A DNA stretch of 36,360 bases from Frankiaceae bacterium (GCA_025929365.1 JAICMG010000012.1:1-36360); one strand, 5' to 3'; positions 15,199-22,695 are shown, counted from the stretch's first letter. Translations and numbers: made by a program. The notes: generated by a model not told the origin, from the sequence alone.

Positions 15199-16017
15199 CT
15201 ATCCCTGGGCGGCGATGAGCGCTGCGGCGATCGGCTCGAGGGCGGCGATCAGCTCGTCGCGCTCGGCCGGCTCGAGACACTCGTACGGCGGCGCGGCGAG
15301 GTCGTCGGTGAGCGCCTCGACGCGCTGCTTGACGGCACGACCCTCCGCGCTGAGCCAGCCGTCGCCGCCGATCAGGCCACGGTCGCGCATTGCGTCGACC
15401 ACCGCCTCGATCTGCGCCGCCGGAAGGTGGTGAATGCGGCCGAACTTCTCCGCCGGCATGTCCATGTCGAGGGCGAGAAGCACATGCGCCTCCAGCCCTC
15501 CGACGCCCTCGCTTATCAGCGCCGCGATGTGGCCGTCGCCACGGTGCTCGCGCAACAACGATGCGGCATGGAACAACCGGGTCACGACATCGTCGGGGAT
15601 CGGAAGCGACCGCAGCGCGGCGTACATGGGCCGCCCCTCGTACGGCGCGCCGGTCGCCGCCTTGAGGAGCAGTTCAGTGGTCCGGGCGAAGGCAGCGTCG
15701 TCGACCCGTGCGCCGAGAATGCGACGTAGTGCCTTCGCGCACCCCGCCCGGCGTGCGGCGATCGCGGCTTCGGGTGTGGTGGTGCGCCACACCTTCGGGA
15801 TGTGGCGTGCCACCTCGCCGGGAGCGAAGTTGTAGAACAGCGCGTCAACCACCGCGGCCGGCACGAGGCCCAGCGGCGCGGCCCGGCCGGCGAAGTAGGT
15901 GTCCCAGTAGTTGGTGAACCCGAGGGCGAACATCGTCTCGTTGGGGTCGTCCGCCGAGTACGGGATGAGACCGATCGGTTCGACGAGCTCGAACATCCTG
16001 CGAGCCATCAAGTTCAT
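15199..16017 (-). CDS. SCO6745-like conserved protein
   Basis: A 272-residue protein matching an actinobacterial family I remember as SCO6745-like: an N-terminal ARRMFELVEPIGLIPYS, then FTNYWDTYFAGRAAPLGLVPAAVVDALFYNFAPGEVARHIPKVWRTTTPEAA, and a C-terminal part (about 180-265) that looks like a winged helix-turn-helix (LPAAQIEAVVDAMRDRGLIGGDGWLSAEGRAVKQRVEALTDDLA). The function is unknown; a SalK-like regulatory role has been suggested for some relatives. The start at 16017 is ATG; two further in-frame ATGs lie just downstream (MARRM at 16008). It is monocistronic here. Confidence 0.75.
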   Translation of the reverse strand: MNLMARRMFELVEPIGLIPYSADDPNETMFALGFTNYWDTYFAGRAAPLGLVPAAVVDALFYNFAPGEVARHIPKVWRTTTPEAAIAARRAGCAKALRRILGARVDDAAFARTTELLLKAATGAPYEGRPMYAALRSLPIPDDVVTRLFHAASLLREHRGDGHIAALISEGVGGLEAHVLLALDMDMPAEKFGRIHHLPAAQIEAVVDAMRDRGLIGGDGWLSAEGRAVKQRVEALTDDLAAPPYECLEPAERDELIAALEPIAAALIAAQG

Positions 16018-16130
16018 CCGCTACTCCCGCAGTCCGGCGGCGCGCGTGGTGCGCCTGGCGCGCTCAGTCAATCGGACGACCACCACCCGCGAAACTCATC
16101 GCCGGGTTTGCCCTCCCGTAGCCTGCGACC

Positions 16131-16790
16131 GTGCGCCACGCCGCGGGAGTCCATGTGCTCGCGGTCGGTGTGATCGGCGTGGTCGGCGGCGTACTCGCCG
16201 GCGTGCTGTTCCGCGGCGCCATCGGCCCCCTCGTGGGCTTCGACCTGTCGGCGCTGACCTATCTGGTCTTCATGTGGCGGATGATCTGGCCACTCGACGC
16301 GGACGGCACGGCGGCTCATGCCAGCCGCGAGGACCCGAGCCGTGCCATGGCCGACATCGCGCTGCTGTCCGCGGCGGTCGCGAGCCTCGTCGGCGTCGCG
16401 ACACTGGTCGCGCAGTCGCACTCGGCGCATGGCTCGGTGCGCGGCACCGAGATCGGCATCGCGATTGCGTCAGTGGTGGCGTCGTGGTTGCTGGTTCACA
16501 CGATCTTCACGCTGAAGTACGCGCGGATGTACTACGGGGCCCCCGACACCCACGCCAAATCCGCCAAGCCCGCCAAACCTCCCGTCGAGTTCGAGAACCA
16601 CATCCGCCCGCCGTACTCGGACTTCGCCTATCTCGCCTTCACCATCGGCATGACCTTCCAGGTGTCCGACACCGACCTGCAGACCGCCGAATACCGCCGC
16701 CTCGCACTGCGGCACGCGCTGCTGTCCTACCTGTTCGGCGCCGTGATCCTGGCCGCCACGATCAACCTCGTCGCCGGCCTTGCCGGCTGA
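16131..16790 (+). CDS. DUF1345 family membrane protein
   Basis: A 219-residue membrane protein with about five hydrophobic segments and the DUF1345 landmarks FDLSALTYLVFMWRMIWPLD, ASWLLVHTIFTLKYARMYYG, and the strongly conserved DFAYLAFTIGMTFQVSDTDLQT, followed by LALRHALLSYLFGAVILAATINLVAGL. No function is established for the family. GTG 16131 is the start. It is divergent from the SCO6745-like gene (113 nt shared upstream region, no clear promoter picked out) and convergent with the SpoIIE operon, with 9 nt between stops. Confidence 0.9.
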   Translation: MRHAAGVHVLAVGVIGVVGGVLAGVLFRGAIGPLVGFDLSALTYLVFMWRMIWPLDADGTAAHASREDPSRAMADIALLSAAVASLVGVATLVAQSHSAHGSVRGTEIGIAIASVVASWLLVHTIFTLKYARMYYGAPDTHAKSAKPAKPPVEFENHIRPPYSDFAYLAFTIGMTFQVSDTDLQTAEYRRLALRHALLSYLFGAVILAATINLVAGLAG

Positions 16791-16799
16791 ACGGCGCAC

Positions 16800-17282
16800 T
16801 CAGGCGGCGTAGTCCGGCCAGGGGGTAGGTGGCTCGCCCGCGATCTGGCGGCGAAACTCCTCGAGGAACCACTCCCGGAAACGCACCAGCTCCGCCGGGG
16901 TCTCCAGTGTCAGCAGGTGCTCGCCGGTGCGGCAGTACTCGTCCGCCTCGTTGAGCAGATCGCCGAGATGGCGCGCGGCACCGCCGGCCGGAGCCGGCAC
17001 CTGGTAGGTGAGGTCGAGCTCGGTCACACCCGCGGCCGCCGCCTGGAACAGTCGCGCTTCCTGCTCCTCGGAGAAGGAGCCGTAGCTCCCACTCAGGTCC
17101 TCGACGAGCTGGACCAGGCGGACCGGCAGCGGGAGGCCGTCGTCGTCGTGCAGTTGCTGTGCCAGCAGCATGAACTCGCGAAGCAGCTCGTCGGTGTGTT
17201 GCTGCGTCCGTGCCCACAGCTCTACCGGCAGCTGCAGCAGCCGGACCTCGACGGTCGGCCCCAGGTCCGCCGTCGCCGTCAT
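16800..17282 (-). CDS. Unknown 160-residue protein of the SpoIIE phosphatase operon
   Basis: A soluble 160-residue acidic protein, mostly predicted helical (LLQLPVELWARTQQHTDELLREFMLLAQQL; EADEYCRTGEHLLTLETPAELVRFREWFLEEFRRQIAG). I do not recognise a named domain. ATG 17282 overlaps the stop of the ATPase gene, so it is translationally coupled to it. Its fixed place after an anti-sigma-type ATPase and a SpoIIE phosphatase suggests a partner or adaptor in the same switch (inference). It ends nine nt from the convergent DUF1345 gene. Confidence 0.8.
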   Translation of the reverse strand: MTATADLGPTVEVRLLQLPVELWARTQQHTDELLREFMLLAQQLHDDDGLPLPVRLVQLVEDLSGSYGSFSEEQEARLFQAAAAGVTELDLTYQVPAPAGGAARHLGDLLNEADEYCRTGEHLLTLETPAELVRFREWFLEEFRRQIAGEPPTPWPDYAA

Positions 17283-17839
17283 GCCGCGAGCGCGGTCTCG
17301 AACAGCGCGTTTCGGAAGGTGGCTGCGTGCGCGATGTCGCCGGAGCCGCCCTCCGGCTCGGGCTCGTCATCGAGGTCGAGGAAGGCCTCGAGCGCCAGCT
17401 CGGGATCACGCTCGGCCGTCGCCGAGCCATCGACGATCGCCCACACCGACTTGCCGTTCTCGGCCTTCGCGACTCCCCACTCGCGGGCCAACCGCTCGAC
17501 GAGGCGCAGCCCTCGACCGGTCGTCGCGTCCAGGTCGTAGCTGCGGGTCTGCACGCGGCGGGACGAGGTGTCGATCACCTCGAGCCTGATCGCCTCGTCC
17601 TCCCGATCGAGGCAGACCGTGAAGTCAGTGCCCGCGTGGATGATCGCGTTGCTGGCGAGCTCGGAGACGACCTGCACCAACGGCCACTCCAGATCGTCCA
17701 GGTCCCATGCCAGCGCGATCGCGGCGACGAAGCGGCGCGCCGCCGCGACGTTCTCGGGCGACGCCGAGAACTCCCGGGACTCTTGCACGGGCGAAATGTA
17801 GCGCCTCAAGTGCGCAGTTTTGTTGACCGGCACGCACAT
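17279..17839 (-). CDS. Anti-sigma-factor-type ATP-binding protein (HATPase_c_2, RsbW-like)
   Basis: A 186-residue GHKL ATPase-fold protein. The N box is LVQVVSELASNAIIHAGTDF, the G1 region is LEVIDTSSR, and the G2 region is DATTGRGLRLVERLAREWGV. Residues about 140-186 form an acidic tail (DLDDEPEPEGG) beyond the usual family length of about 140. Family members bind and phosphorylate anti-sigma-factor antagonists or bind sigma factors. It lies 11 nt downstream of the SpoIIE-type phosphatase, so kinase and opposing phosphatase are cotranscribed. No STAS-domain antagonist is present in the window. ATG 17839 is the first start; an in-frame GTG a few codons later is possible. Confidence 0.88.
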   Translation of the reverse strand: MCVPVNKTAHLRRYISPVQESREFSASPENVAAARRFVAAIALAWDLDDLEWPLVQVVSELASNAIIHAGTDFTVCLDREDEAIRLEVIDTSSRRVQTRSYDLDATTGRGLRLVERLAREWGVAKAENGKSVWAIVDGSATAERDPELALEAFLDLDDEPEPEGGSGDIAHAATFRNALFETALAA

Positions 17840-17850
17840 GCTCGCGGCGC

Positions 17851-19398
17851 TCAGCCACTCCGATGGGCCGCCACGACCACGACGTCGTCCGACGGCTGAT
17901 GACCTCGCGCATACTCGGCGAGCACGGCGACCAGCTCCTCCGGGCTGCCGCGGCTGGCCCCGGAGACGAGCTTCGCGATCACCTGGTAGGCATCGTCAGG
18001 ATCGGCGTGCGGGTCCAGCAGGCCGTCACTGAACATCACGAGCGTCGCGCCCGGCTCCAGCTGGACATGGCCGACCGCGCCGCGCGGACCCGGTGCCCCG
18101 ATCGGGGGGTCCACCAGGACGTCGACGACCTCGACCTCGCCACTGGCCCGGTGCACGATCGGCGGCGGATGACCCGCGGCCGTGACATGCACCGACCCGC
18201 TACCCAGGTCCACGCGCGCAAGTGCCATCGTGACGAGCCGCTCGCTGTCGAGGCTGTCGTGGAAGTCTCGCAGCTCGTCGATGGCTGCCTCGACGCGTTC
18301 GTGCCGGCTACATGCCGCTCGCACCAAGGTGGAGTAACGCGCCATCAGCGCCGCAGCGTGCCCGTCGTGCCCTTCGACGTCGCCGACGATGACATCGACG
18401 ACATCACCCGCGACATCGTCGACCGAGTGCGGCACCACGTCGTACCAGTCGCCGCCGACCTCGGCGGTCTCCAGCGCTGGGTGGTAGGTCGTGGCGAACC
18501 GTACGCCGGGGATCTCGGGTGGCGCCGGCGGGAGCAGACCGCGTTGCAGCCCCTCGCTGAGCGACCTCGTCGCGGCGGCCCGCGCGATAAGGACCCGGCT
18601 GCTCTCGCGCTCGGTGACGTCGCGCCACGTGACGAGCAGGGCGTCACCGAGCCGGCTGACGGCCAGGTCGTAGAGCAGCTCGCGACCGGTCGCGTCGGGA
18701 TAGGGAAAGGCGTTGAACTGCACGCCCTCACCGGTCTGCAGGACGCGCGCGTAGGTCGCGATGAAGTCGTCACCGAGCTCGGGGAACAGCTCACGCAGCG
18801 TCCGGCCGATCAGCTCGGCCCGCCCGCGGCCCGCGAAGTCGACGGACTTCTCGTTCGCGTAGCTGATCCGGAAGTCGACGACGTTGCCGGCGTCGTCGAG
18901 GACCGCTTGCTGCACGGTGACCGAGTCCAGCATCGCCTCCAGCGCGGCCGCGATCCGCTCCTCGGACTCCTGCCGCCCTCGCTGGGCCTCGAGCACCGGC
19001 CCGACGTCTCGGGAGATGATCATTCCCGCCACGATCTCGCCGCTGTCGTCGCGGACCGGCGCGACGGTCGAGCGCCAGAAGCCGGTCTCGTCGCGCAGTC
19101 CGATGTGGTCGAACACCCGTGTCTCGCCCGCCAGCGCGGCGCGCATGTGCTCCTCCAGCACCTCACCGCTGCCGTCGGAGAGGAGGTCGGTCGGGCGGTG
19201 TCCGACGATGTCGTCGAGGCGCCAGCCGAGCCGCTCGATCGCGATGCCGCCGACCAGGACGTGGCGCAGGTCGGTCCCGAAGACGAACACCGTGAGGTCG
19301 GGCGAGGAGGTCAGCAGCGCGCGGTAGACCGCGTCGTAGGCAAGCCCGGCCGGCTCGCCGCGCGGCGGCACAGGCCCAGCCGGACCGTCGACCGCCAT
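17851..19398 (-). CDS. PAS-PAS-SpoIIE (PP2C) phosphatase
   Basis: A 515-residue sensor phosphatase. Two PAS domains occupy about 20-125 (SSPDLTVFVFGTDLRHVLVGG; FWRSTVAPVRDDSGEIVAGMIISRDV) and about 140-260 (VVDFRISYANEKSVDFAGRGRAELIGRTLRELFP). The SpoIIE/PP2C domain covers about 285-512, with the metal residues in EVGGDWYDVV, VIVGDVEGHDGHAA, LVMFSDGLLDP and PSDDVVVVAA all kept. It should dephosphorylate an anti-sigma-factor antagonist in response to a PAS-sensed signal. ATG 19398 is chosen because GGGGAGGGG lies directly upstream; ATG 19422 and ATG 19443 are in frame. It is first in an operon with the ATPase and the unknown protein. Confidence 0.92.
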   Translation of the reverse strand: MAVDGPAGPVPPRGEPAGLAYDAVYRALLTSSPDLTVFVFGTDLRHVLVGGIAIERLGWRLDDIVGHRPTDLLSDGSGEVLEEHMRAALAGETRVFDHIGLRDETGFWRSTVAPVRDDSGEIVAGMIISRDVGPVLEAQRGRQESEERIAAALEAMLDSVTVQQAVLDDAGNVVDFRISYANEKSVDFAGRGRAELIGRTLRELFPELGDDFIATYARVLQTGEGVQFNAFPYPDATGRELLYDLAVSRLGDALLVTWRDVTERESSRVLIARAAATRSLSEGLQRGLLPPAPPEIPGVRFATTYHPALETAEVGGDWYDVVPHSVDDVAGDVVDVIVGDVEGHDGHAAALMARYSTLVRAACSRHERVEAAIDELRDFHDSLDSERLVTMALARVDLGSGSVHVTAAGHPPPIVHRASGEVEVVDVLVDPPIGAPGPRGAVGHVQLEPGATLVMFSDGLLDPHADPDDAYQVIAKLVSGASRGSPEELVAVLAEYARGHQPSDDVVVVAAHRSG

Positions 19399-19577
19399 CT
19401 CGCCCCTCCCCGTGCCCGGCATGTCCCCCGACGCCGAGGCCATGATCGCCCAAATCGGGCGTTTCGGGCCACCGAGCAACGTCGCGAGGCTCAGAACGCG
19501 GCGATCGTTGAGCGTGTGACGGCAGCCGCCATGGTGAAGATCGCTTCTGGGCCGTAACCTCGACGCATGGAGTCGAA

Positions 19578-19751
19578 GTGAAGAAGGTCGAGGTCGAGCG
19601 CGACGGCAAGTGGTTCGCCGGCACGATGGGCTTGTGGCGCGAGGACCCGCAAAAAGGCTGGGTCGCGACCGTGCGCTACTCGACCGGCTCGCGCGCGTAC
19701 ATGGAGACGATTCCCGCGGACCGGCTCCGCGAGCTCCCCGACAACCAGTAG
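19578..19751 (+). CDS. Small 57-residue conserved-type protein
   Basis: The frame from GTG 19578 to TAG 19751 encodes 57 residues: it begins VKKVEVERDGKWFAG, has a GLWREDPQKGWVATVRYSTG centre, and ends PADRLRELPDNQ. It resembles the small actinobacterial proteins with a V-x-V-x-x-x-G-x-W-x-x-G-x-L-x-x-W-R pattern that make a short beta-barrel-like fold; no function is known. Codon third positions are GC-rich as in its neighbours, which supports coding. It is preceded by an ATG-TGA minicistron (19567) and no strong ribosome site. It is divergent from the SpoIIE operon and lies upstream of the cold-shock gene. Confidence 0.6.
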   Translation: MKKVEVERDGKWFAGTMGLWREDPQKGWVATVRYSTGSRAYMETIPADRLRELPDNQ

Positions 19752-19866
19752 CGGCAGACCTCAACCGGCGGCGCGCAGACTGCTCCGCCGCAGCCGTAGC
19801 CACGGCCGGTGATCGGTGTTACCGTCGTAGGTAGTTGCAGTTTGCATTTCTCGTTCGTTTTCTTTC

Positions 19867-19896
19867 AGCGCCCGCGGGATGTCGACAGCGGGCGCT
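19867..19896 (+). promoter_or_regulatory. Strong stem-loop in the cold-shock gene leader
   Basis: AGCGCCCGC (19867-19875) and GCGGGCGCT (19888-19896) form a perfect 9-bp stem with a 12-nt loop, flanked by pyrimidine-rich tracts (TTTTCTTTC before, CTTTCTT after). It sits about 100 nt before the cold-shock start codon, downstream of an unusually AT-rich stretch (19835-19865) that probably carries the promoter. It may be an attenuator or a temperature-responsive leader element. It could also be the intrinsic terminator of the small gene ending at 19751, but 115 nt separate the two. Confidence 0.55.
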
Positions 19897-19949
19897 CTTT
19901 CTTGTCGCGATGACCACTCTTCGCTGACCTTCAGGGCCTCCGTGTAACT

Positions 19950-19972
19950 CCGGACCGCACAGTGCGGACCGG
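19950..19972 (+). promoter_or_regulatory. Second leader hairpin before the cold-shock gene
   Basis: CCGGACCGC (19950-19958), a 5-nt loop ACAGT, then GCGGACCGG (19964-19972) form a stem of nine positions with one A-A mismatch in the middle. It ends about 10 nt before the GGAAGGA ribosome site (19980-19986) of the cold-shock gene, so folding could change access to that site. The role is inferred from position only. Confidence 0.4.
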
Positions 19973-19996
19973 GATTTTCGGAAGGATTCCAACAAG

Positions 19997-20200
19997 ATGG
20001 CGCAAGGCACAGTTAAGTGGTTCAACTCTGAAAAGGGCTTCGGCTTCATCGAGCAGGACGGCGGCGGCGCCGACGTCTTCGTTCACTTCTCGGCGATCGC
20101 CGCGGAGGGCTACAAGAGCCTCGATGAGGCGCAGCGGGTCGAGTTCGACGTCAGCCAGGGTCAGAAGGGCCCGCAGGCCGACAACGTCCGCCCGATCTGA
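19997..20200 (+). CDS. cspA: Cold-shock protein (CspA family)
   Basis: A 67-residue single cold-shock domain. RNP1 is KGFGFIEQ and RNP2 is VFVHFSAI, after the invariant GTVKWFN start. It is an RNA/single-strand DNA chaperone. ATG 19997 has GGAAGGA upstream. Its long leader (probably more than 100 nt) contains two hairpins and an AT-rich segment, as expected for post-transcriptional control. The stop codon overlaps the next start (TGATG at 20198-20202), which is unusual for cold-shock genes and links it to a membrane protein and an RbpA-type gene. Confidence 0.97.
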   Translation: MAQGTVKWFNSEKGFGFIEQDGGGADVFVHFSAIAAEGYKSLDEAQRVEFDVSQGQKGPQADNVRPI

Positions 20201-20907
20201 TGAACGCCGCGTCGGCGCTGGACACGACCTGCCCGGCGCCGACGCGCGCACACCCGGTGTTACCCCCGGGTCCACAGCTGGCCACCGTGGTGCGACGGAT
20301 CGCGAAGACCCTGTCGGTCGCCACGCTCATTCCGACCGCGTTGTTCTACGTCGGTCTGGTCACCGTGAACCTCTGGGTGGCGCTGTCCGTCGCGCTGGCG
20401 TGGTGCTACACCGCCGCGGCCTGGCGGATCCGTACCAAGCAGCAGTCCTCGACGCTGCTGTGGTTGACCGTCGCGGGGCTGACCGGCAAGACGATCATCG
20501 CCTTCGCGACCGGCAGCACGCTCATCTACTTCCTGCAGCCCGCGCTCGCCGACACCGTCGTCGCCAGCGCGTTCCTGCTCTCACTCTTCACGGCGAGACC
20601 CGCGGTCGCGCGGATCGCCGCTGAGTTCTACCCGATGACCAGCGACATCGCCTCGCGGCCGGACATCCAGAAGCTGTTCGTCCGGCTCACCGTGCTGTGG
20701 GCCGCGATCTGCGCCACCCGCGCCGGTGTGACGCTCTGGCTGCTGCACACGCTGTCGACCACCGGCTTCATCACGGCCAAGACCGTGTACGGGCCCGGTA
20801 CTGCCGTGCTCGGTGCCACCCTGACGATTGCGCTCGCGGTACGGGTGGCGCGCCGCGAAGGCCTGCTGCCCGGCGCATCGCTCGCGCCGATCGGAGCCAC
20901 CGCATGA
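20200..20907 (+). CDS. VC0807/DUF3159-like membrane protein
   Basis: A 235-residue membrane protein with about five to six hydrophobic segments (LSVATLIPTALFYVGLVTVNLWVALSVALAWCYTAAAWRI; ALADTVVASAFLLSLFT; LTVLWAAICATRAGVTLWLLH; GTAVLGATLTIALAVRVARREG). The pattern of alternating hydrophobic helices with a central R-P-x-V-x-R segment (FTARPAVARIAAEFYP) resembles VC0807-family proteins. The function is unknown. Its ATG overlaps the cold-shock stop by one nt, and its stop overlaps the RbpA-type start (ATGA), so the three genes form one coupled unit. Confidence 0.7.
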   Translation: MNAASALDTTCPAPTRAHPVLPPGPQLATVVRRIAKTLSVATLIPTALFYVGLVTVNLWVALSVALAWCYTAAAWRIRTKQQSSTLLWLTVAGLTGKTIIAFATGSTLIYFLQPALADTVVASAFLLSLFTARPAVARIAAEFYPMTSDIASRPDIQKLFVRLTVLWAAICATRAGVTLWLLHTLSTTGFITAKTVYGPGTAVLGATLTIALAVRVARREGLLPGASLAPIGATA

Positions 20908-21272
20908 GACGCCGCTCCTCGATGCGCGGCAACCGGTTGACCTTGGCAAGCAACCAGGTTGACCGCGGGTCCCCCCCGGTCGCCCGCCGCGTCGTCGATT
21001 ACTGGTGTGCCGCCGACCACCGCTCCTCCCCCGCGTTCGCCACCGACATCGACGTCCCCGAGGAGTGGCCGTGCCGGGTGTGCGGCGCGCCGGCGGTGCT
21101 GCAACGCGGAGCGGCGCCGGCCGCGAGCCGGCAACGGATCTTCCCCCGCACGCCGTACGAGTTCCTCATGATGCGCCGTACCGTCGAGGACGGCGAGCGC
21201 GTCCTGGCCGAGGCGATCGCGGCGATGCACAAGGGTGACTACCCGCACCCAGGTGCCGGCCGTCGTCCCTGA
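20904..21272 (+). CDS. rbpA: RNA polymerase-binding protein RbpA family
   Basis: A 122-residue protein with the RbpA layout: an N-terminal MRGNRLTLAS (core-binding tail), the zinc knuckle DYWCAADH ... EEWPCRVCGAPAV with C35, H39, C57 and C60 at exactly the spacing of S. coelicolor RbpA, and a C-terminal RTPYEFLMMRRTVEDGERVLAEAIAAMHKG corresponding to the sigma-interacting helix. RbpA binds RNA polymerase and principal sigma factors and stabilises open complexes. ATG 20904 overlaps the previous stop; ATG 20922 would remove six residues. The cold-shock/membrane context suggests this could be a second, stress-linked copy. Sequence alone cannot say whether it is the only RbpA. Confidence 0.88.
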   Translation: MRRRSSMRGNRLTLASNQVDRGSPPVARRVVDYWCAADHRSSPAFATDIDVPEEWPCRVCGAPAVLQRGAAPAASRQRIFPRTPYEFLMMRRTVEDGERVLAEAIAAMHKGDYPHPGAGRRP

Positions 21273-21288
21273 CCGCCACGCGGTCAGG
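21268..21288. terminator. Bidirectional hairpin containing both stop codons
   Basis: CCTGACCGC (21268-21276), loop CAC, GCGGTCAGG (21280-21288): a perfect 9-bp stem with a 3-nt loop. The left arm contains the TGA of the RbpA-type gene (21270-21272) and the right arm the complement of the TGA of the convergent desaturase gene (21284-21286). Convergent placement indicates a shared terminator. There is no T-tract on either side, which is usual for high-GC actinobacterial terminators. Confidence 0.65.
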
Positions 21289-22324
21289 TCGTCGGCGCCA
21301 CTGATCTGAGGTAGCGCAGCACCTGCGCGTAGGAGGAGAACGCGCTCGTCTCGCGGTAGCTGATCGCGTGCTCCGCGCAGAACCTCTTCACGATGTGGCG
21401 GGCGCGGCGCAGGTTGCGGCTCGGCATGCTCGGGAACAGGTGGTGCTCGATCTGGTAGTTCAGGCCGCCGGATCCCGCCGCGAGCAGTCGACCGCCCCGG
21501 ACGTTGCGCGAGGTCAGGACCTGACGGCGCAGGAAGTCGGAGTAGGTGTCGCTCGACGCCATCGGCATGCCCTTGTGGTTGGGCGCGAAGCTCACGCCGA
21601 GATACAGGCCGAGCAGGCCCTGCTGCAGCGCGAGGAACGCCAGCGCGTGCAGCGGTGTCATGAGCCAGAACACGAGCAGTACGCCGCCGATCGCGTGCGC
21701 ACCGAGCAGGACCGTCTCGAGGAGGCGCCGCTCGTTGCGTGTGGGGAGCCGGCGGATGCTGTTGACCTGCAGGTTGAGCGCTTCGAGCAGCAGCAACGGG
21801 AAGAAGAAGATCGCCTGGTGGCGCGCGATCAGCCGGACGAGCCCGCGTTGCTGGTCGGCCTGCTCGGTGGTCCACGCCAGGACGCTGCGCCCGACATCGG
21901 GGTCGCGGTCGACGTCGTTGGGGTGCCAGTGATGGCGCTTGTGCTTGTCCACCCACCAGCCGTAGCTCATCCCGGCAACGCCGTTGGACACCAGCACGCC
22001 GAGCCGGTCGTTCCAGCGGCGGGTCCGGAAGATCTGCTGATGGCCGGCGTCGTGGGCCAGGAATCCGACCTGCGCGATCGCCGCCGCGAGGAACACCGCG
22101 GTCACCAGCTGCCACCACGAGTTGTGCAGCAGGAACAGCACCGTCAGCCCCACGGCCAGCATGCCGCCCACCGTCACCATGCGCGGCAGCGCGCGCAGCG
22201 CGGACCGGTCCAGCAGGCCGGCCGACTGCACGAGCCGGCGGAGGGCGGCGTAGTCGCCGGTTGCGCCGGATTCGCCCGCCGAAGCGGTCAGGTCGTCGGA
22301 CAGGAGGGTTGCGGGGGCGGTCAA
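21284..22324 (-). CDS. Membrane fatty acid desaturase
   Basis: A 346-residue integral membrane desaturase with the three histidine boxes that hold the di-iron centre: HDAGH (91-95), HKRHH (128-132) and QIEHH (291-295). Four or more hydrophobic segments surround them. The QIEHH form of box 3 is typical of acyl-lipid/front-end-type desaturases. It would introduce a double bond into membrane acyl chains, a common response to low temperature, which fits its convergence on the cold-shock/RbpA unit (inference). The start is TTG 22324, overlapping the previous stop (TTGA); no clear ribosome site is seen, so coupling is likely. Confidence 0.93.
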   Translation of the reverse strand: MTAPATLLSDDLTASAGESGATGDYAALRRLVQSAGLLDRSALRALPRMVTVGGMLAVGLTVLFLLHNSWWQLVTAVFLAAAIAQVGFLAHDAGHQQIFRTRRWNDRLGVLVSNGVAGMSYGWWVDKHKRHHWHPNDVDRDPDVGRSVLAWTTEQADQQRGLVRLIARHQAIFFFPLLLLEALNLQVNSIRRLPTRNERRLLETVLLGAHAIGGVLLVFWLMTPLHALAFLALQQGLLGLYLGVSFAPNHKGMPMASSDTYSDFLRRQVLTSRNVRGGRLLAAGSGGLNYQIEHHLFPSMPSRNLRRARHIVKRFCAEHAISYRETSAFSSYAQVLRYLRSVAPTT

Positions 22325-22695
22325 CGCGACACGCGTGACCGGGCCGACAGCGACCGGTCGAGGTAGAAGGAGGGAATGGCTCCGACGGCGCCACCGCGAA
22401 GCGTGCAGCCCTCGAGCCGTTCGGCCGCGGCCGCCGAGAGGAAGACCGTCGCACCGTGTCCGGTGACGACGATGTCGTCGGGACGACGGTCGGCCAGGCT
22501 CATCGACAGGCTGCGGTGCTGCGGGTGGATGACGATGCGCAGCCCGTCGCTGCTGGTCTCGCGGGCGCCGTCCTGCATCGAGCGGACCATGTCCGCGCCG
22601 TCCTCGGCGACCTTGAGCGGTCGTGCGGTGGGCGCGCCGACGTTCGGCCAGTCGCGTCCAGGGACCAGAAATCGAAGCTGCGACAACGTCGCCAA
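22321..22695 (-). CDS. HesB/IscA-like small protein without the cysteines
   Basis: A protein of up to 124 residues. The part from about residue 26 (LKVAEDGADMVRSMQ, GLRIVIHP, SLSMSLADRRPDDIVVTGHGATVFLSAAAAERLEGCTLRG) follows the pattern of short actinobacterial HesB-like proteins that have the A-type carrier fold. The C-terminal GCGC-type cysteines of true Fe-S carriers are absent; one Cys remains in EGCTLRG. An iron-sulfur role is therefore doubtful. The start is TTG 22695 or TTG 22686; ATG 22590 would cut into the fold. It is coupled to the desaturase by a TTGA overlap. Confidence 0.6.
   Translation of the reverse strand: MATLSQLRFLVPGRDWPNVGAPTARPLKVAEDGADMVRSMQDGARETSSDGLRIVIHPQHRSLSMSLADRRPDDIVVTGHGATVFLSAAAAERLEGCTLRGGAVGAIPSFYLDRSLSARSRVSR

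Noticed and set aside
17863-19557. A 564-codon open frame on the plus strand
   Set aside because: Antisense to the PAS-SpoIIE gene, which has all catalytic motifs. The translated product is low-complexity and unlike any family.
19867-19896. Hairpin as plain terminator of the 57-residue gene
   Set aside because: It lies 115 nt after that stop and directly in the AT-rich leader of the cold-shock gene, so a leader role is favoured, though termination is not excluded.
20628-22454. A 608-codon open frame on the minus strand spanning RbpA and desaturase genes
   Set aside because: Shadow of the real genes in another frame; no domain and extreme Arg/Pro/Ala composition.
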